Positions 16,599 through 24,079 of a stretch of DNA of 33,059 nucleotides are shown in pieces. Where the stretch lies: NCBI GenBank assembly GCA_937951685.1, contig CALFBG010000219.1:1-33059 (forward strand). Reading direction: 5' to 3'. The translations under genes and the position numbers were made by a program. This stretch comes from an uncultured Saprospiraceae bacterium (lineage in GTDB: Bacteria; Bacteroidota; Bacteroidia; Chitinophagales; Saprospiraceae). The notes under the pieces are model-generated. The model ran no database searches. It was given only the letters and a program-made list of their open reading frames with translations, and was not told the origin of the DNA. Each line of letters begins with the position of its first letter. The first letter of the stretch is position 1.

Positions 16599-16904
16599 GT
16601 TAAGTACTAATACAAATTAATGGCAATTAAATTTTTGTGAACTACTTAAGCATTAGATTGAAGAGGGCGGATTTCAACAAAAAGGGGTGATCGTCTAAAA
16701 TAATGCTAGGATTATCGAATTTTCCAAGCTTTTTTAAAACATTTTATGCTATTTTGTGCGTATTAGATTATATACAATTGTTTTAAAATTGTTTTAAAAA
16801 AGCTTATACTGATTTTTCAGTGGCATCGCTAGAAAAAGTGATTTGATACCGCGCGAAAATACTGCTTACTTAGACTAGCTTACTTAGACTATTAATTTCA
16901 ACCT
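16599..16904. other. AT-rich gap before the coiled-coil/PspA-like operon
   Basis: No gene is visible in these 306 bp. Poly-T/A stretches with repeated ATTGTTTTAAAA (around 16777-16800) are followed by the 14-bp tandem repeat at 16864-16891. The gap probably holds the promoter of the downstream operon; no clear TAnnTTTG box was found. Confidence 0.45.
16864..16891 (+). repeat. Exact 14-bp tandem direct repeat in the leader of the coiled-coil gene
   Basis: GCTTACTTAGACTA occurs twice without a spacer (16864-16877 and 16878-16891), 13 bp before the start codon of the next gene. It may be a duplicated regulator-binding site or a slippage product that could vary in copy number between strains. 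Confidence 0.7.
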
Positions 16905-17456
16905 ATGCAAAACAATCTTAAATCCATTTTTGGCAACAATCATGGTCTTGATGATAGAAGTATTGACTTTCTGACTCGTGCTTTAGAAAAAAGCAACCTC
17001 CCCGGTTTTGATTACCTCGAATTTAAACAATCCGTTGCGGCTTTAGCTCAAATGAATATCGAAGAAGAAACGGCTATTAAGTCTGCGTTCACTACCGCGG
17101 CGACGATGGGATTGACTAAGGACAAACTTTTAAAAACGGCTGGACATTACAAAGAGGTGTTAGCCAAAGAAAAAATACAGTTTGATACGGCGCTACAGAA
17201 TCAAATTCAACAAAAAGTAGCGGGTAAACAGGCGGAAGTGGCAAAATTGAAGGAGCAAATTGTGAAGCATCAAGAAAAAATCAAGCAATTACAAGCACAA
17301 ATTGAAAAATCACAACTGACCATTGATGGTGCCGATGAGCAAATCAATACGGAACAAAGCAAATTAGAAGAAACGCAAAAGAACTTCGAAACGACGCACC
17401 AAAGCATTTTAAATCAAATTAATAAGGATATCGAAAATATAGAACGATATTTGTAG
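16905..17456 (+). CDS. Cytosolic coiled-coil protein of unknown function, partner of the PspA-like gene
   Basis: A 183-residue protein with no signal peptide or membrane segment. Residues 1-88 are globular and helical (LDDRSIDFLTRALEKSNLPG, then a region ending MGLTKDKLLKTAGHYKEVL). Residues about 90-180 are a long charged coiled coil (QAEVAKLKEQIVKHQEKIKQ with regular heptads). No named family is recognised. It lies 110 bp upstream of a membrane protein with a PspA-like helical region on the same strand, and a terminator follows that second gene. I infer a two-gene unit in which this soluble protein binds or regulates the membrane one. Confidence 0.78.
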   Translation: MQNNLKSIFGNNHGLDDRSIDFLTRALEKSNLPGFDYLEFKQSVAALAQMNIEEETAIKSAFTTAATMGLTKDKLLKTAGHYKEVLAKEKIQFDTALQNQIQQKVAGKQAEVAKLKEQIVKHQEKIKQLQAQIEKSQLTIDGADEQINTEQSKLEETQKNFETTHQSILNQINKDIENIERYL

Positions 17457-17476
17457 ACTTGATAGAAAAATAAGAT

Positions 17477-17515
17477 ATTAGACGAATGGTTTTGTTAAAC
17501 GACTTAGCGTCTAAT
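17477..17515 (+). other. Hairpin between the coiled-coil and PspA-like genes
   Basis: ATTAGACG (17477-17484) and CGTCTAAT (17508-17515) form an 8-bp stem with a 23-nt loop in the intergenic space. No T-run follows, so it is more likely an mRNA stability or attenuation element than a full terminator. Weak evidence. Confidence 0.3.
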
Positions 17516-17566
17516 CATCCTAAATCATATAAATATTACTTTACTCAACTGAATAATTAAACAACT

Positions 17567-18592
17567 ATGGCTGACATGAGTCCCATTAATACTGAGAAAT
17601 TCAAACAAAAATCATTTTGGCAAAAGCCAGAAGGCGTTACGGGCTCCATCTTTCTGATTGGTCTGCTTGCGGGTGGTGGTTTTTTACTATACAAAGCCCT
17701 TCCTGCCCTGATTGCGCTCACTTCTAATATTTTATATTTGAGTGGTATGCTGTTGGTTTTGGGAGCCATCATTTACATGGTTTTAGATCCTAAAATGAGA
17801 AACTTGGTTGGATACATGTACAAAAGCGTGATGCGCAGCATCACGGGAATGTTTGTAAATATCGATCCGATTGGTATTTTGAAGAGCTACGTAGATAGTT
17901 TGCAGGACAACTTACGTAAAATGAGCACACAAATTGGAGCGATCCGTGGTCAGATGCGAAAGTTGAAAACCTTAATGGACAATAACGAGAAAGAGATTAA
18001 CAATAATATTAAGTTGGCGAGCATGGCGAAGCAAAAGTCAAATCAAAAACAAATGTTGTTGTCTACGCGAAAAGCGGCTCGTTTGAAGGAAAGCAACGCA
18101 AAATATGACGTGCTCCACAAGCGAATGGAAGTCATGTATCGCATTTTGACGAAGATGTACCAAAACTCTGAAATCCTTTTAGAGGATACGAAAGATCAAG
18201 TACAATTAAAAGAACAAGAACGTAAGGCCATTCACGCTTCTCACTCTGCTATGAAATCTGCTCGTAGCATTATTTCTGGTGATCCAGATCAACGAGCCAT
18301 GTTTGATATGGCGATGGAAAGTATCGCGGATGACGTAGCAAATAAGGTGGGTGAAATGGAACGTTTCATGGAAATGTCTTCTAGTTTCATGGATTCGGTC
18401 GATTTACAAAACGGTGTTTTTGAGGAAGATGGTTTAAAGATGTTAGAGAAATTTGAAAAAGAAAGCGACCTCTTGCTGATGGGTGGAATGACCTCTGGAG
18501 AAACTTTAGATTTAAATTCTCCCGTTGCGAAACCAGAAATACGTAAAGACAATAGTAGCAATGATAGTAATTATGAGAATCTATTTGACTAG
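17567..18592 (+). CDS. Membrane-anchored PspA/ESCRT-III-like helical protein
   Basis: A 341-residue protein. Two closely spaced hydrophobic segments (about residues 25-44 and 52-73) form a membrane hairpin. From residue 100 the sequence is helical: NIDPIGILKSYVDSLQDNLR, then a basic helix, and a long charged region ending near residue 235. The order (DPxxxLKxxxDxLxxNL, long helical hairpin, MASMESIADDVA-like helix near 247-258) resembles PspA/Vipp1 proteins, which remodel membranes as ESCRT-III relatives. The tail (310-341) is polar and disordered. I recognise no named family with certainty, and similarity to PspA is by pattern only. It is the second gene of a pair and ends before a good terminator. 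Confidence 0.7.
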   Translation: MADMSPINTEKFKQKSFWQKPEGVTGSIFLIGLLAGGGFLLYKALPALIALTSNILYLSGMLLVLGAIIYMVLDPKMRNLVGYMYKSVMRSITGMFVNIDPIGILKSYVDSLQDNLRKMSTQIGAIRGQMRKLKTLMDNNEKEINNNIKLASMAKQKSNQKQMLLSTRKAARLKESNAKYDVLHKRMEVMYRILTKMYQNSEILLEDTKDQVQLKEQERKAIHASHSAMKSARSIISGDPDQRAMFDMAMESIADDVANKVGEMERFMEMSSSFMDSVDLQNGVFEEDGLKMLEKFEKESDLLLMGGMTSGETLDLNSPVAKPEIRKDNSSNDSNYENLFD

Positions 18593-18617
18593 ATAATTAT
18601 TGCTCAAGGCTAAATAG

Positions 18618-18652
18618 AAACCCGCTTTCCTCTACGGAGAAAAGCGGGTTTT
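18618..18652 (+). terminator. Intrinsic terminator of the coiled-coil/PspA-like operon
   Basis: AAACCCGCTTT (18618-18628) and AAAGCGGGTTT (18641-18651) are an exact 11-bp inverted repeat with a 12-nt loop, followed by a short T-run. It lies 25 bp after the stop codon. Confidence 0.85.
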
Positions 18653-18697
18653 GTATTTGGTAGATCTCTATCTATCGCCTCATTTAATTTTGAGATA

Positions 18698-18707
18698 AAA
18701 CCTACTT
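18698..18707. repeat. Third copy of the AAGTAGGTTT repeat (reverse orientation)
   Basis: AAACCTACTT matches the outer decamer of the palindromes at 5404-5431 and 13895-13944, again in a gap near gene ends. A single decamer is weak evidence on its own; the interest is in the shared sequence. Confidence 0.35.
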
Positions 18708-18751
18708 TTATTTCTATTACTCGCAACTAATGAATCCATTAACTATAAATA

Positions 18752-19480
18752 TTATTGAATTTCTCTATATGCTTTGATTTGTTGATTGATAGTGTATTCT
18801 TGCATTTCATAATCCGTCGGGTACTCTAAAATCGACTTGTCTAAAATAATTTTAAATATATTATCTGGAATATCAATTGGTTTGATACTTTTGAGTTTCC
18901 TGAACGATTCTATTTGTTTATCTTCGGTATACTTCCGCATTTCAAAGTCATCTGGATATTCTGTCTGTGCTTTAACTCGTATAGATTCAAAAATATCTTC
19001 TGGAATATCGCTGGGTCTATTCCTTTTTAGCTTTCGAAATGCCTTCATTTGTTGTTCAATGGTATATTTCTGCATTTCAAAATCATTGGGATACTCTATC
19101 CGAGCTTTTTCTTTAATTATAGCTTGAAAGTCCTTTTTGTTATTACTAGCAATTTCCCGATGGGTGAATTTTGGTTCATCCATTTTCGCAAGATCGACTC
19201 GATCAATATTAGTTTCTTGAGGATTAAATAATATGTAATCATTCACCAACTCAATTATTGAAAGTCTAATTTTATTTAAAATTGTATCTCCTGGTTTTAA
19301 ACCCATTCTATCTTCAACTTTCCACTTATACAAATTACCCGAAATCATTACAATTTGATCATAATGAGTACCCTCAGAATCAAATTGCTCCATACAGGAT
19401 TCAATTGCTTCCTCAAGTTTGTTCTTGGAAATTAATTTTAATACATTTTCCTTGAAATTTTTATTACGCATTTTATTCAT
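18752..19480 (-). CDS. Effector-associated-domain-like protein with three 45-residue repeats
   Basis: A 242-residue protein. Residues about 8-82 (LKLISKNKLEEAIESCMEQF, then VMISGNLYKWKVEDRMGL and LNKIRLSIIELVNDY) match by pattern the effector-associated domain group (EAD11-like), small helical adaptors found in bacterial conflict systems. Residues 119-242 hold three copies of a repeat whose YPxDxEMxxYT core starts at exactly 130, 175 and 220 (period 45). No enzymatic domain is present. Its coding sequence looks more AT-rich than its neighbours, which hints at horizontal transfer. It stands alone between the terminator of one operon and the CCA-transferase gene. EAD assignment and a defence role are inferences. 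Confidence 0.7.
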   Translation of the reverse strand: MNKMRNKNFKENVLKLISKNKLEEAIESCMEQFDSEGTHYDQIVMISGNLYKWKVEDRMGLKPGDTILNKIRLSIIELVNDYILFNPQETNIDRVDLAKMDEPKFTHREIASNNKKDFQAIIKEKARIEYPNDFEMQKYTIEQQMKAFRKLKRNRPSDIPEDIFESIRVKAQTEYPDDFEMRKYTEDKQIESFRKLKSIKPIDIPDNIFKIILDKSILEYPTDYEMQEYTINQQIKAYREIQ

Positions 19481-19541
19481 TTAATTAATTGCTGCAGATT
19501 CACCAACAATCAAAATCACTGTGGAGCAAACAACAATTCAA

Positions 19542-20948
19542 TCAAGCTAGAATCTCCTTCGCCTTCTCCTGCATATACGCATAAGCCGCATCGTAATCAT
19601 TCGGAATAATGCCATCCAAAATTGCTTCGCGAATAGCTGTTTTGATTAAGCCGACTTCCCGACAAGGTTTGAGGGCAAAAGTTTCCATGATGACTTCTCC
19701 CGAGATCGGGGGTTGCCAATTGCGGAGATGGTCGCTTGCTTCTACTTCCTTCAATTTGCTGCGTACCATCTCGTAGTTTTCGAGATACCGTTTGACTTTT
19801 GAAGGATTCTTAGAAGTAATATCTGCCTCGCACAACATCATTAAATCATCAATATCATCTCCGGCTTCGTACAATAAACGACGAATTGCAGAATCGGTAA
19901 TGTTTTCTTTCGTCAAACTAATGGGACGTAAATGTAGTCGCACCAATTTTTGCACATACTTCATTTTACTATCCATCGGCAAGTGCATCCGTCGGAAAAT
20001 TCGGGGAACCATCGTCGCACCGAGTGCTTCGTGACCGTGGAAGGTCCAGCCTACTTTGGGGTCAAACCGCTTGGTTGGTGGCTTCGCAATATCGTGTAAA
20101 ATCGCTGACCAACGCAACCAAAGATTGTGTGTGTTTTTGCAAAGATTATCCAACACTTCCAAAGTGTGGTAAAAATTATCTTTATGCGCTTTTCCATTTT
20201 TAACATCTACGCCTTGCAAGGCAGCCATTTCAGGAAAGATGATCTGTAGCAATCCCGTTTTAAAAAGCAATTTAAAACCCAGCGAAGGATTATCCGAAAG
20301 GATTATTTTTTCCAATTCAATCGAGATGCGTTCTTTCGAGATAATATTAATCCGATTCTTGTACTTTGAAATGGCCTTAAGCGTATTATCTTCGATCCGA
20401 AAGCCAAGTTGGCTCGCAAAACGAATGGCGCGCATCATGCGCAGTGGATCGTCAGAAAAGGTTTTCCCAGGTTCGAGCGGCGTTTTCAAGAGTTTGACCT
20501 CTAAATGGTGTAAGCCACCAAAAGGGTCAATAATTGCTCCGAAGTTATTGCCGGACAAGCTCACCGCCAAAGCATTGATCGTAAAATCTCTACGATTTTG
20601 ATCGTCTTCGAGCGAACCTTCTTCCACCGTGGGCTTGCGCGAATCGTAGCGATAAGATTCTTTCCGGGCGCCTACAAATTCTATTTCCAAATCTTTATGC
20701 TTAAGCATCGCCGTACCAAAACGCTTGTAGACCGCAATACGTGGAATCGGTCGCAGTTTGGAAGCCAATCGCTGCGCCAATTGAATACCACTACCTACGC
20801 AAACGATATCCATATCTTTAGAGGGGCGACCTAGCAAACGATCCCGAACATATCCACCGACTACGTAGACGGGGAAGCCGAGTTCTTCTGCGGCTTGCTC
20901 GATGTGCATAAAAATTTCTCTCTCGTATGTTTCAATATTAAAAACCAA
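19542..20948 (-). CDS. CCA tRNA nucleotidyltransferase / poly(A) polymerase family with HD domain
   Basis: A 468-residue protein. The nucleotidyltransferase core has VVGGYVRDRLLGRPSKDMDI with metal ligands Asp45 and Asp47, followed by RRDFTINALA (119-128), DPFGGLHHLE and RMMRAIRFASQLGF. The C-terminal half has an HD phosphohydrolase pattern (H261, HD at 285-286, FHGHEALGA). It adds or repairs the 3' CCA end of tRNA. I use TTG 20948 because the preceding helix (ETYEREIFMHIEQAAEELG) is part of the family fold; the first ATG, 20909, would cut into it. It lies after the dihydrouridine synthase gene on the same strand with a 52-bp gap, so both tRNA genes may be co-transcribed. Confidence 0.93.
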   Translation of the reverse strand: MVFNIETYEREIFMHIEQAAEELGFPVYVVGGYVRDRLLGRPSKDMDIVCVGSGIQLAQRLASKLRPIPRIAVYKRFGTAMLKHKDLEIEFVGARKESYRYDSRKPTVEEGSLEDDQNRRDFTINALAVSLSGNNFGAIIDPFGGLHHLEVKLLKTPLEPGKTFSDDPLRMMRAIRFASQLGFRIEDNTLKAISKYKNRINIISKERISIELEKIILSDNPSLGFKLLFKTGLLQIIFPEMAALQGVDVKNGKAHKDNFYHTLEVLDNLCKNTHNLWLRWSAILHDIAKPPTKRFDPKVGWTFHGHEALGATMVPRIFRRMHLPMDSKMKYVQKLVRLHLRPISLTKENITDSAIRRLLYEAGDDIDDLMMLCEADITSKNPSKVKRYLENYEMVRSKLKEVEASDHLRNWQPPISGEVIMETFALKPCREVGLIKTAIREAILDGIIPNDYDAAYAYMQEKAKEILA

Positions 20949-21000
20949 GGGTTCTAAATTTTAGGTATTTTAGTTTCAAGACTTGTTTGAGCGGTTGGGC

Positions 21001-21996
21001 TTACCGAGACCAGACCAAGTCCGTATAGGTTGCTTCGATTTCATCTAATACGGCAAATAAAAATTCCGGTTCGAAGTTCGTTACCAATTTTGTTCGAAAA
21101 GGTTTGACGTTGGGCAATCCTCGGAAGTAATTGGAATAATGTCGGCGCATTTCGAGCACGCCTAAAGTCAATCCTTTCCATTCGATGGAATGACGTAAAT
21201 GTTGTCTGGCAGCATCTACCCTTTCTTTGATTGTTGGTGGTGCGAGGATTTCTCCAGTAGCAAAGTAGTGCTTAATTTCTCTAAAAATCCAAGGATAACC
21301 AATACTTGCTCTACCAATCATAATTCCGTCTACGCCGTAGCGTTCGCGGTACAGTTTTGCCTTTTCGGGAGAATTGATATCTCCGTTCCCAAAAATAGGA
21401 ATCGTGACGCGCGGATTTTCTTTGATTTTGCCAATTAAAGACCAATCTGCTTCTCCTTTATACATTTGCTTCCGCGTACGACCGTGAATCGACAAAGCTT
21501 TGATACCGACATCTTGTAATCTTTCGGCAACTTCTTCGATAAATTTGGTTTTGTCGTCCCAGCCTAGCCTTGTTTTGACCGTTACGGGTAAATTAGTCGA
21601 ATCGACGACTGCTTTGGTCAACTTCACCATTCGATCGAGGTCTTGCAGAATACCTGCCCCTGCCATTTTGCAGACTACTTTTTTGACGGGACAGCCGAAG
21701 TTGATATCCAACACTTCTGGTTTGGCTTCTTCCACGATTTCGGCAGCGCGCATCATCGAATCTAGCTCAGCGCCAAAGATTTGGATACCGATTGGTCGCT
21801 CGTAATCGTATACATCTAGTTTTTGGACACTTTTTTTAGCATCCCGAATCAAGCCTTCCACCGAAATAAATTCGGTATACATCATATCACAGCCTTGTTT
21901 TTTACACAAGGCACGAAAAGGCGGATCGCTCACATCTTCCATGGGCGCCAATAACAAAGGAAACTCCCCTAATTCAACCTTACCAATCTTTACCAT
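21001..21996 (-). CDS. dusB: tRNA-dihydrouridine synthase, DusB-like
   Basis: A 331-residue flavoprotein that reduces uridine to dihydrouridine in tRNA D-loops. It starts MVKIGKVELGEFPLLLAPME, then DVSDPPFRALC. The catalytic Cys102 is in DINFGCPVKKV, and further marks are VKTRLGWDD, SIHGRTRKQMYKG and IPIFGNGDI followed by DGIMIGRASIGYPWIF, the FMN phosphate site. I chose ATG 21996; an in-frame start at 22050 would add 18 non-conserved residues and run into the palindrome at 22051-22066. The subfamily (DusB against other Dus types) is not certain. Confidence 0.93.
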   Translation of the reverse strand: MVKIGKVELGEFPLLLAPMEDVSDPPFRALCKKQGCDMMYTEFISVEGLIRDAKKSVQKLDVYDYERPIGIQIFGAELDSMMRAAEIVEEAKPEVLDINFGCPVKKVVCKMAGAGILQDLDRMVKLTKAVVDSTNLPVTVKTRLGWDDKTKFIEEVAERLQDVGIKALSIHGRTRKQMYKGEADWSLIGKIKENPRVTIPIFGNGDINSPEKAKLYRERYGVDGIMIGRASIGYPWIFREIKHYFATGEILAPPTIKERVDAARQHLRHSIEWKGLTLGVLEMRRHYSNYFRGLPNVKPFRTKLVTNFEPEFLFAVLDEIEATYTDLVWSR

Positions 21997-22534
21997 CTTA
22001 TCAAAATTATGATTCTTTAACGTTATGCTAGTTTTTAGTAAAAAACCCAATTCAAGTTAACTTGAAGCACTAACTTTAGTTTTATACGCTTCGCCCGGCG
22101 GTTCAGCAGGCTTACGGCTCACAAAAATACGGTTTAAAATTTAAAGTTTCCTATTTTCATTGTCTAGAATAAAAAACTAGAATCTTCTTCTTCTAAAGGT
22201 TCTAAAGGACGCCTTTCTTGGCGCTACTTATTGCAGTTGTTTCAAAACTCCAAAAATGTTTACGAATTGATCTTTTTGCCCAAGCCTATCGCTGCTGGCA
22301 GGCTTGAACAAAAACTGCTGCTTACTTACGTGAAGGCAAAGCCTTTCTCCGCTGCTTTAGAATTATTAAACAACTTCATTTTATTATCCAAATCTCCAAT
22401 TATCCAACCGTTCGATGTTCAAAATCGTTCCGTTTTTGATGATTTTTGGAAGAATCCACGGTGAAATCCCAAGGAGTATTCTTCAGAACAAAGAAAAACA
22501 AATGTGATTGTAGTTCTATATTTGAAAAAAGTTT
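21997..22534. other. Gap between dus and nhaD
   Basis: Divergent spacer. Besides the 16-bp palindrome it holds short imperfect inverted repeats (for example AAGCCT with AGGCTT around 22284-22306) and a 77-codon plus-strand frame (22231-22464) with no recognisable features. The segment 22070-22330 has patches of higher GC than the rest and might be the remains of an older gene or repeat. Confidence 0.4.
22051..22066. promoter_or_regulatory. 16-bp perfect palindrome upstream of the dihydrouridine synthase gene
   Basis: TTCAAGTTAACTTGAA is its own reverse complement and lies 54 bp ahead of the chosen dus start. Size and symmetry suit an operator for a dimeric regulator. No regulator gene is adjacent, and the function is unproven. 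Confidence 0.4.
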
Positions 22535-22542
22535 TAAATTTG
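22535..22542 (+). promoter_or_regulatory. Candidate -7 promoter box for nhaD
   Basis: TAAATTTG is an exact TAnnTTTG match. A start point about 7 bp downstream would fall at the foot of the leader structure (22551). A TTG at 22508-22510 is 24 bp upstream, slightly too far for a typical -33. A second match, TATATTTG (22517-22524), lies further upstream. Confidence 0.5.
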
Positions 22543-22550
22543 CTGTCCCG

Positions 22551-22631
22551 CGTCAGGATTTCGAGCCAGATGACTGCTGGGAAACCTGCATTTTGCTGTC
22601 TTCTGGCGGCAATTGCCGCAAAACCTTGACG
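22551..22631 (+). promoter_or_regulatory. Structured 5' leader of nhaD, possible riboswitch-like element
   Basis: P1 pairs CGTCAGG (22551-22557) with CC and TGACG (22624-22625, 22627-22631), one bulged T. P2 pairs GCCAGATGAC (22565-22574) with GTCTTCTGGC (22598-22607), one mismatch. Inside it TGC-T-GG (22575-22580) pairs with CC-T-GCA (22585-22590) around a GNRA loop (GAAA). A third hairpin, GCGGC-AATT-GCCGC (22606-22619), shares two bases with P2, so the two compete at the junction. The start codon is 31 bp further on. The segment is richer in GC than typical gaps here. It matches no riboswitch class I can recall. By position it would sense Na+, pH or a related signal, which is inference. 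Confidence 0.5.
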
Positions 22632-22661
22632 TTTCTAAAGTATTCACAAAATCAGACATCC

Positions 22662-24005
22662 ATGATCGCGAGCATTATTATTTGTTTTATCGTAGGTTAC
22701 ATTGTAATTGTATTCGAACATCCATTAAAATTAGATAAAACAGTTCCTGCCTTGCTGATGGGAGCGCTGTGCTGGTCTTTAATTGCTTTAGGGCACCTTG
22801 ATGTCATGTATGCGGATCCGCTCAATCATGGTGGTGCACACAAAGCTGTTTCTGATTTTGAGCCCGTTTTACTCCACCACATTGGAAAGGTTGCCGAAAT
22901 TCTATTTTTCCTCATTGGTGCCATGACGATTGTTGAACTGATTGACTTACACCGTGGATTTTCGGTCATTACGAATCGGATACAAACCACCAGTAAGATA
23001 AAAATGCTCTGGATCGTTTGTATTATTGCCTTTTTCATGTCGGCCTTGCTCGATAACCTTGCCGCTACGATTGTACTCGTTTCGTTATTGAGACGTTTGG
23101 TTCCTTTGCGGGAAGAACGCCTCTGGTTTATTTCAATGGCGGTGATCGCAGCGAATGCGGGAGGTGCTTGGTCTCCCATTGGAGACGTTACTACTACGAT
23201 GTTGTGGATTGCAGAGAAGGTAACGACGGTAGGTTTGATCAAAAACTTGGTATTACCTTCGATTGTTTGTCTGGTGGTTCCTTGTGTAATTGCTTCCCGA
23301 CTCAAAGCATTTAAGGGTAACATCTCCCCTGCCAATAGGGATTTCGATCAAAAAATTGAAGAAGAAAAACTACTAAGTAGTCGTACTATGTTGATTGTAG
23401 GTTTGAGTGCTTTGGTCTTCGTTCCTATTTTCAAGTCGGTCACGCACCTTCCTCCTTACATGGGCATGATGCTTTCTTTAGGCTTTGTATGGTTAGTTTC
23501 AGAATACGTTCACCCAGAAGAAGATTTCACGGCAGAGCGGAAAGCCAAATACTCTGCGCACTACGCTCTTTCTAGGATTGAGATGTCCAGTATCTTATTC
23601 TTCTTAGGAATTCTTGTAGCGGTAGCGGCGTTAGAATCAATAGCGGTTACTTCTGGCGACCATACGGTAGGTTTATTAATGTCCTTAGCGGAAGGCTTAC
23701 AGGCAGCTGTTCCCAATCAAGATATCGTGGTAATTATGCTGGGAGTACTATCGGCAATCATTGATAACGTTCCTTTAGTTGCCGCTTCGATCGGTATGTA
23801 TGTCCAACCAACGGATAATGACCTTTGGCACTTTATTGCTTATTCTGCTGGTACGGGAGGAAGTATGCTTATCATTGGTTCTGCTGCGGGTGTTGCAGCG
23901 ATGGGCATGGAGCGCATCGACTTTATTTGGTACTTGAAGAATATTGCTTGGTTAGCGGCCCTTGGCTTTTTGGCTGGTGCTGGTGTCTTTATTTTGATGC
24001 ACTAA
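22662..24005 (+). CDS. nhaD: NhaD-type Na+/H+ antiporter
   Basis: A 447-residue membrane protein with about a dozen hydrophobic segments. Conserved polar sites of the NhaD/ion-transporter fold are present: LLDNLAATIVLVSLL (Asp131-Asn132), AANAGGAWSPIGDVTTTML (165-180) and SAIIDNVPLVAASIG (Asp368-Asn369). The N-terminal MIASIIICFIVGYIVIVFEH and the segment KTVPALLMGA match the family. It exports Na+ (or Li+) in exchange for protons. I chose ATG 22662; an in-frame frame extends upstream to 22446, but those 72 residues are polar, cysteine-rich and overlap the structured leader. Confidence 0.92.
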   Translation: MIASIIICFIVGYIVIVFEHPLKLDKTVPALLMGALCWSLIALGHLDVMYADPLNHGGAHKAVSDFEPVLLHHIGKVAEILFFLIGAMTIVELIDLHRGFSVITNRIQTTSKIKMLWIVCIIAFFMSALLDNLAATIVLVSLLRRLVPLREERLWFISMAVIAANAGGAWSPIGDVTTTMLWIAEKVTTVGLIKNLVLPSIVCLVVPCVIASRLKAFKGNISPANRDFDQKIEEEKLLSSRTMLIVGLSALVFVPIFKSVTHLPPYMGMMLSLGFVWLVSEYVHPEEDFTAERKAKYSAHYALSRIEMSSILFFLGILVAVAALESIAVTSGDHTVGLLMSLAEGLQAAVPNQDIVVIMLGVLSAIIDNVPLVAASIGMYVQPTDNDLWHFIAYSAGTGGSMLIIGSAAGVAAMGMERIDFIWYLKNIAWLAALGFLAGAGVFILMH

Positions 24006-24025
24006 GCATATTAAAATAATAAGCT

Positions 24026-24079
24026 CGTAAATCATAATCCCGAAGTTTCAAGTTTGAAGCTTCGGGATTATCGTTTACG
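24026..24079 (+). terminator. Long hairpin after nhaD, probable transcription end or repeat element
   Basis: ATAATCCCGAAG (24034-24045) and CTTCGGGATTAT (24060-24071) are an exact 12-bp inverted repeat. The stem is extended by CGTAAA (24027-24032) with TTTACG (24074-24079) outside and TTCAA/TTGAA inside. It starts about 20 bp after the nhaD stop. There is no clear T-run, so a rho-independent role is not certain. Confidence 0.5.

Noticed and set aside
18752..19127. Regularly spaced similar sequences that could be read as a CRISPR-like array
   Set aside because: The 135-nt period equals 45 codons of an intact reading frame; the similarity is at protein level and the units are not separated by unique spacers.
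22231..22464. 77-codon plus-strand frame upstream of nhaD
   Set aside because: No recognisable domain, overlaps short inverted repeats, and would run into the nhaD promoter region.
22551..22631. A known riboswitch class in the nhaD leader
   Set aside because: I compared it by memory with TPP, cobalamin, SAM, fluoride and cyclic-di-GMP consensus elements and saw none of their fixed motifs; a covariance search is required to rule out rarer classes.
22446..22661. 72-residue N-terminal extension of NhaD
   Set aside because: Cysteine-rich polar sequence unlike the family, overlapping the candidate promoter and leader structure; the family N-terminus begins at ATG 22662.
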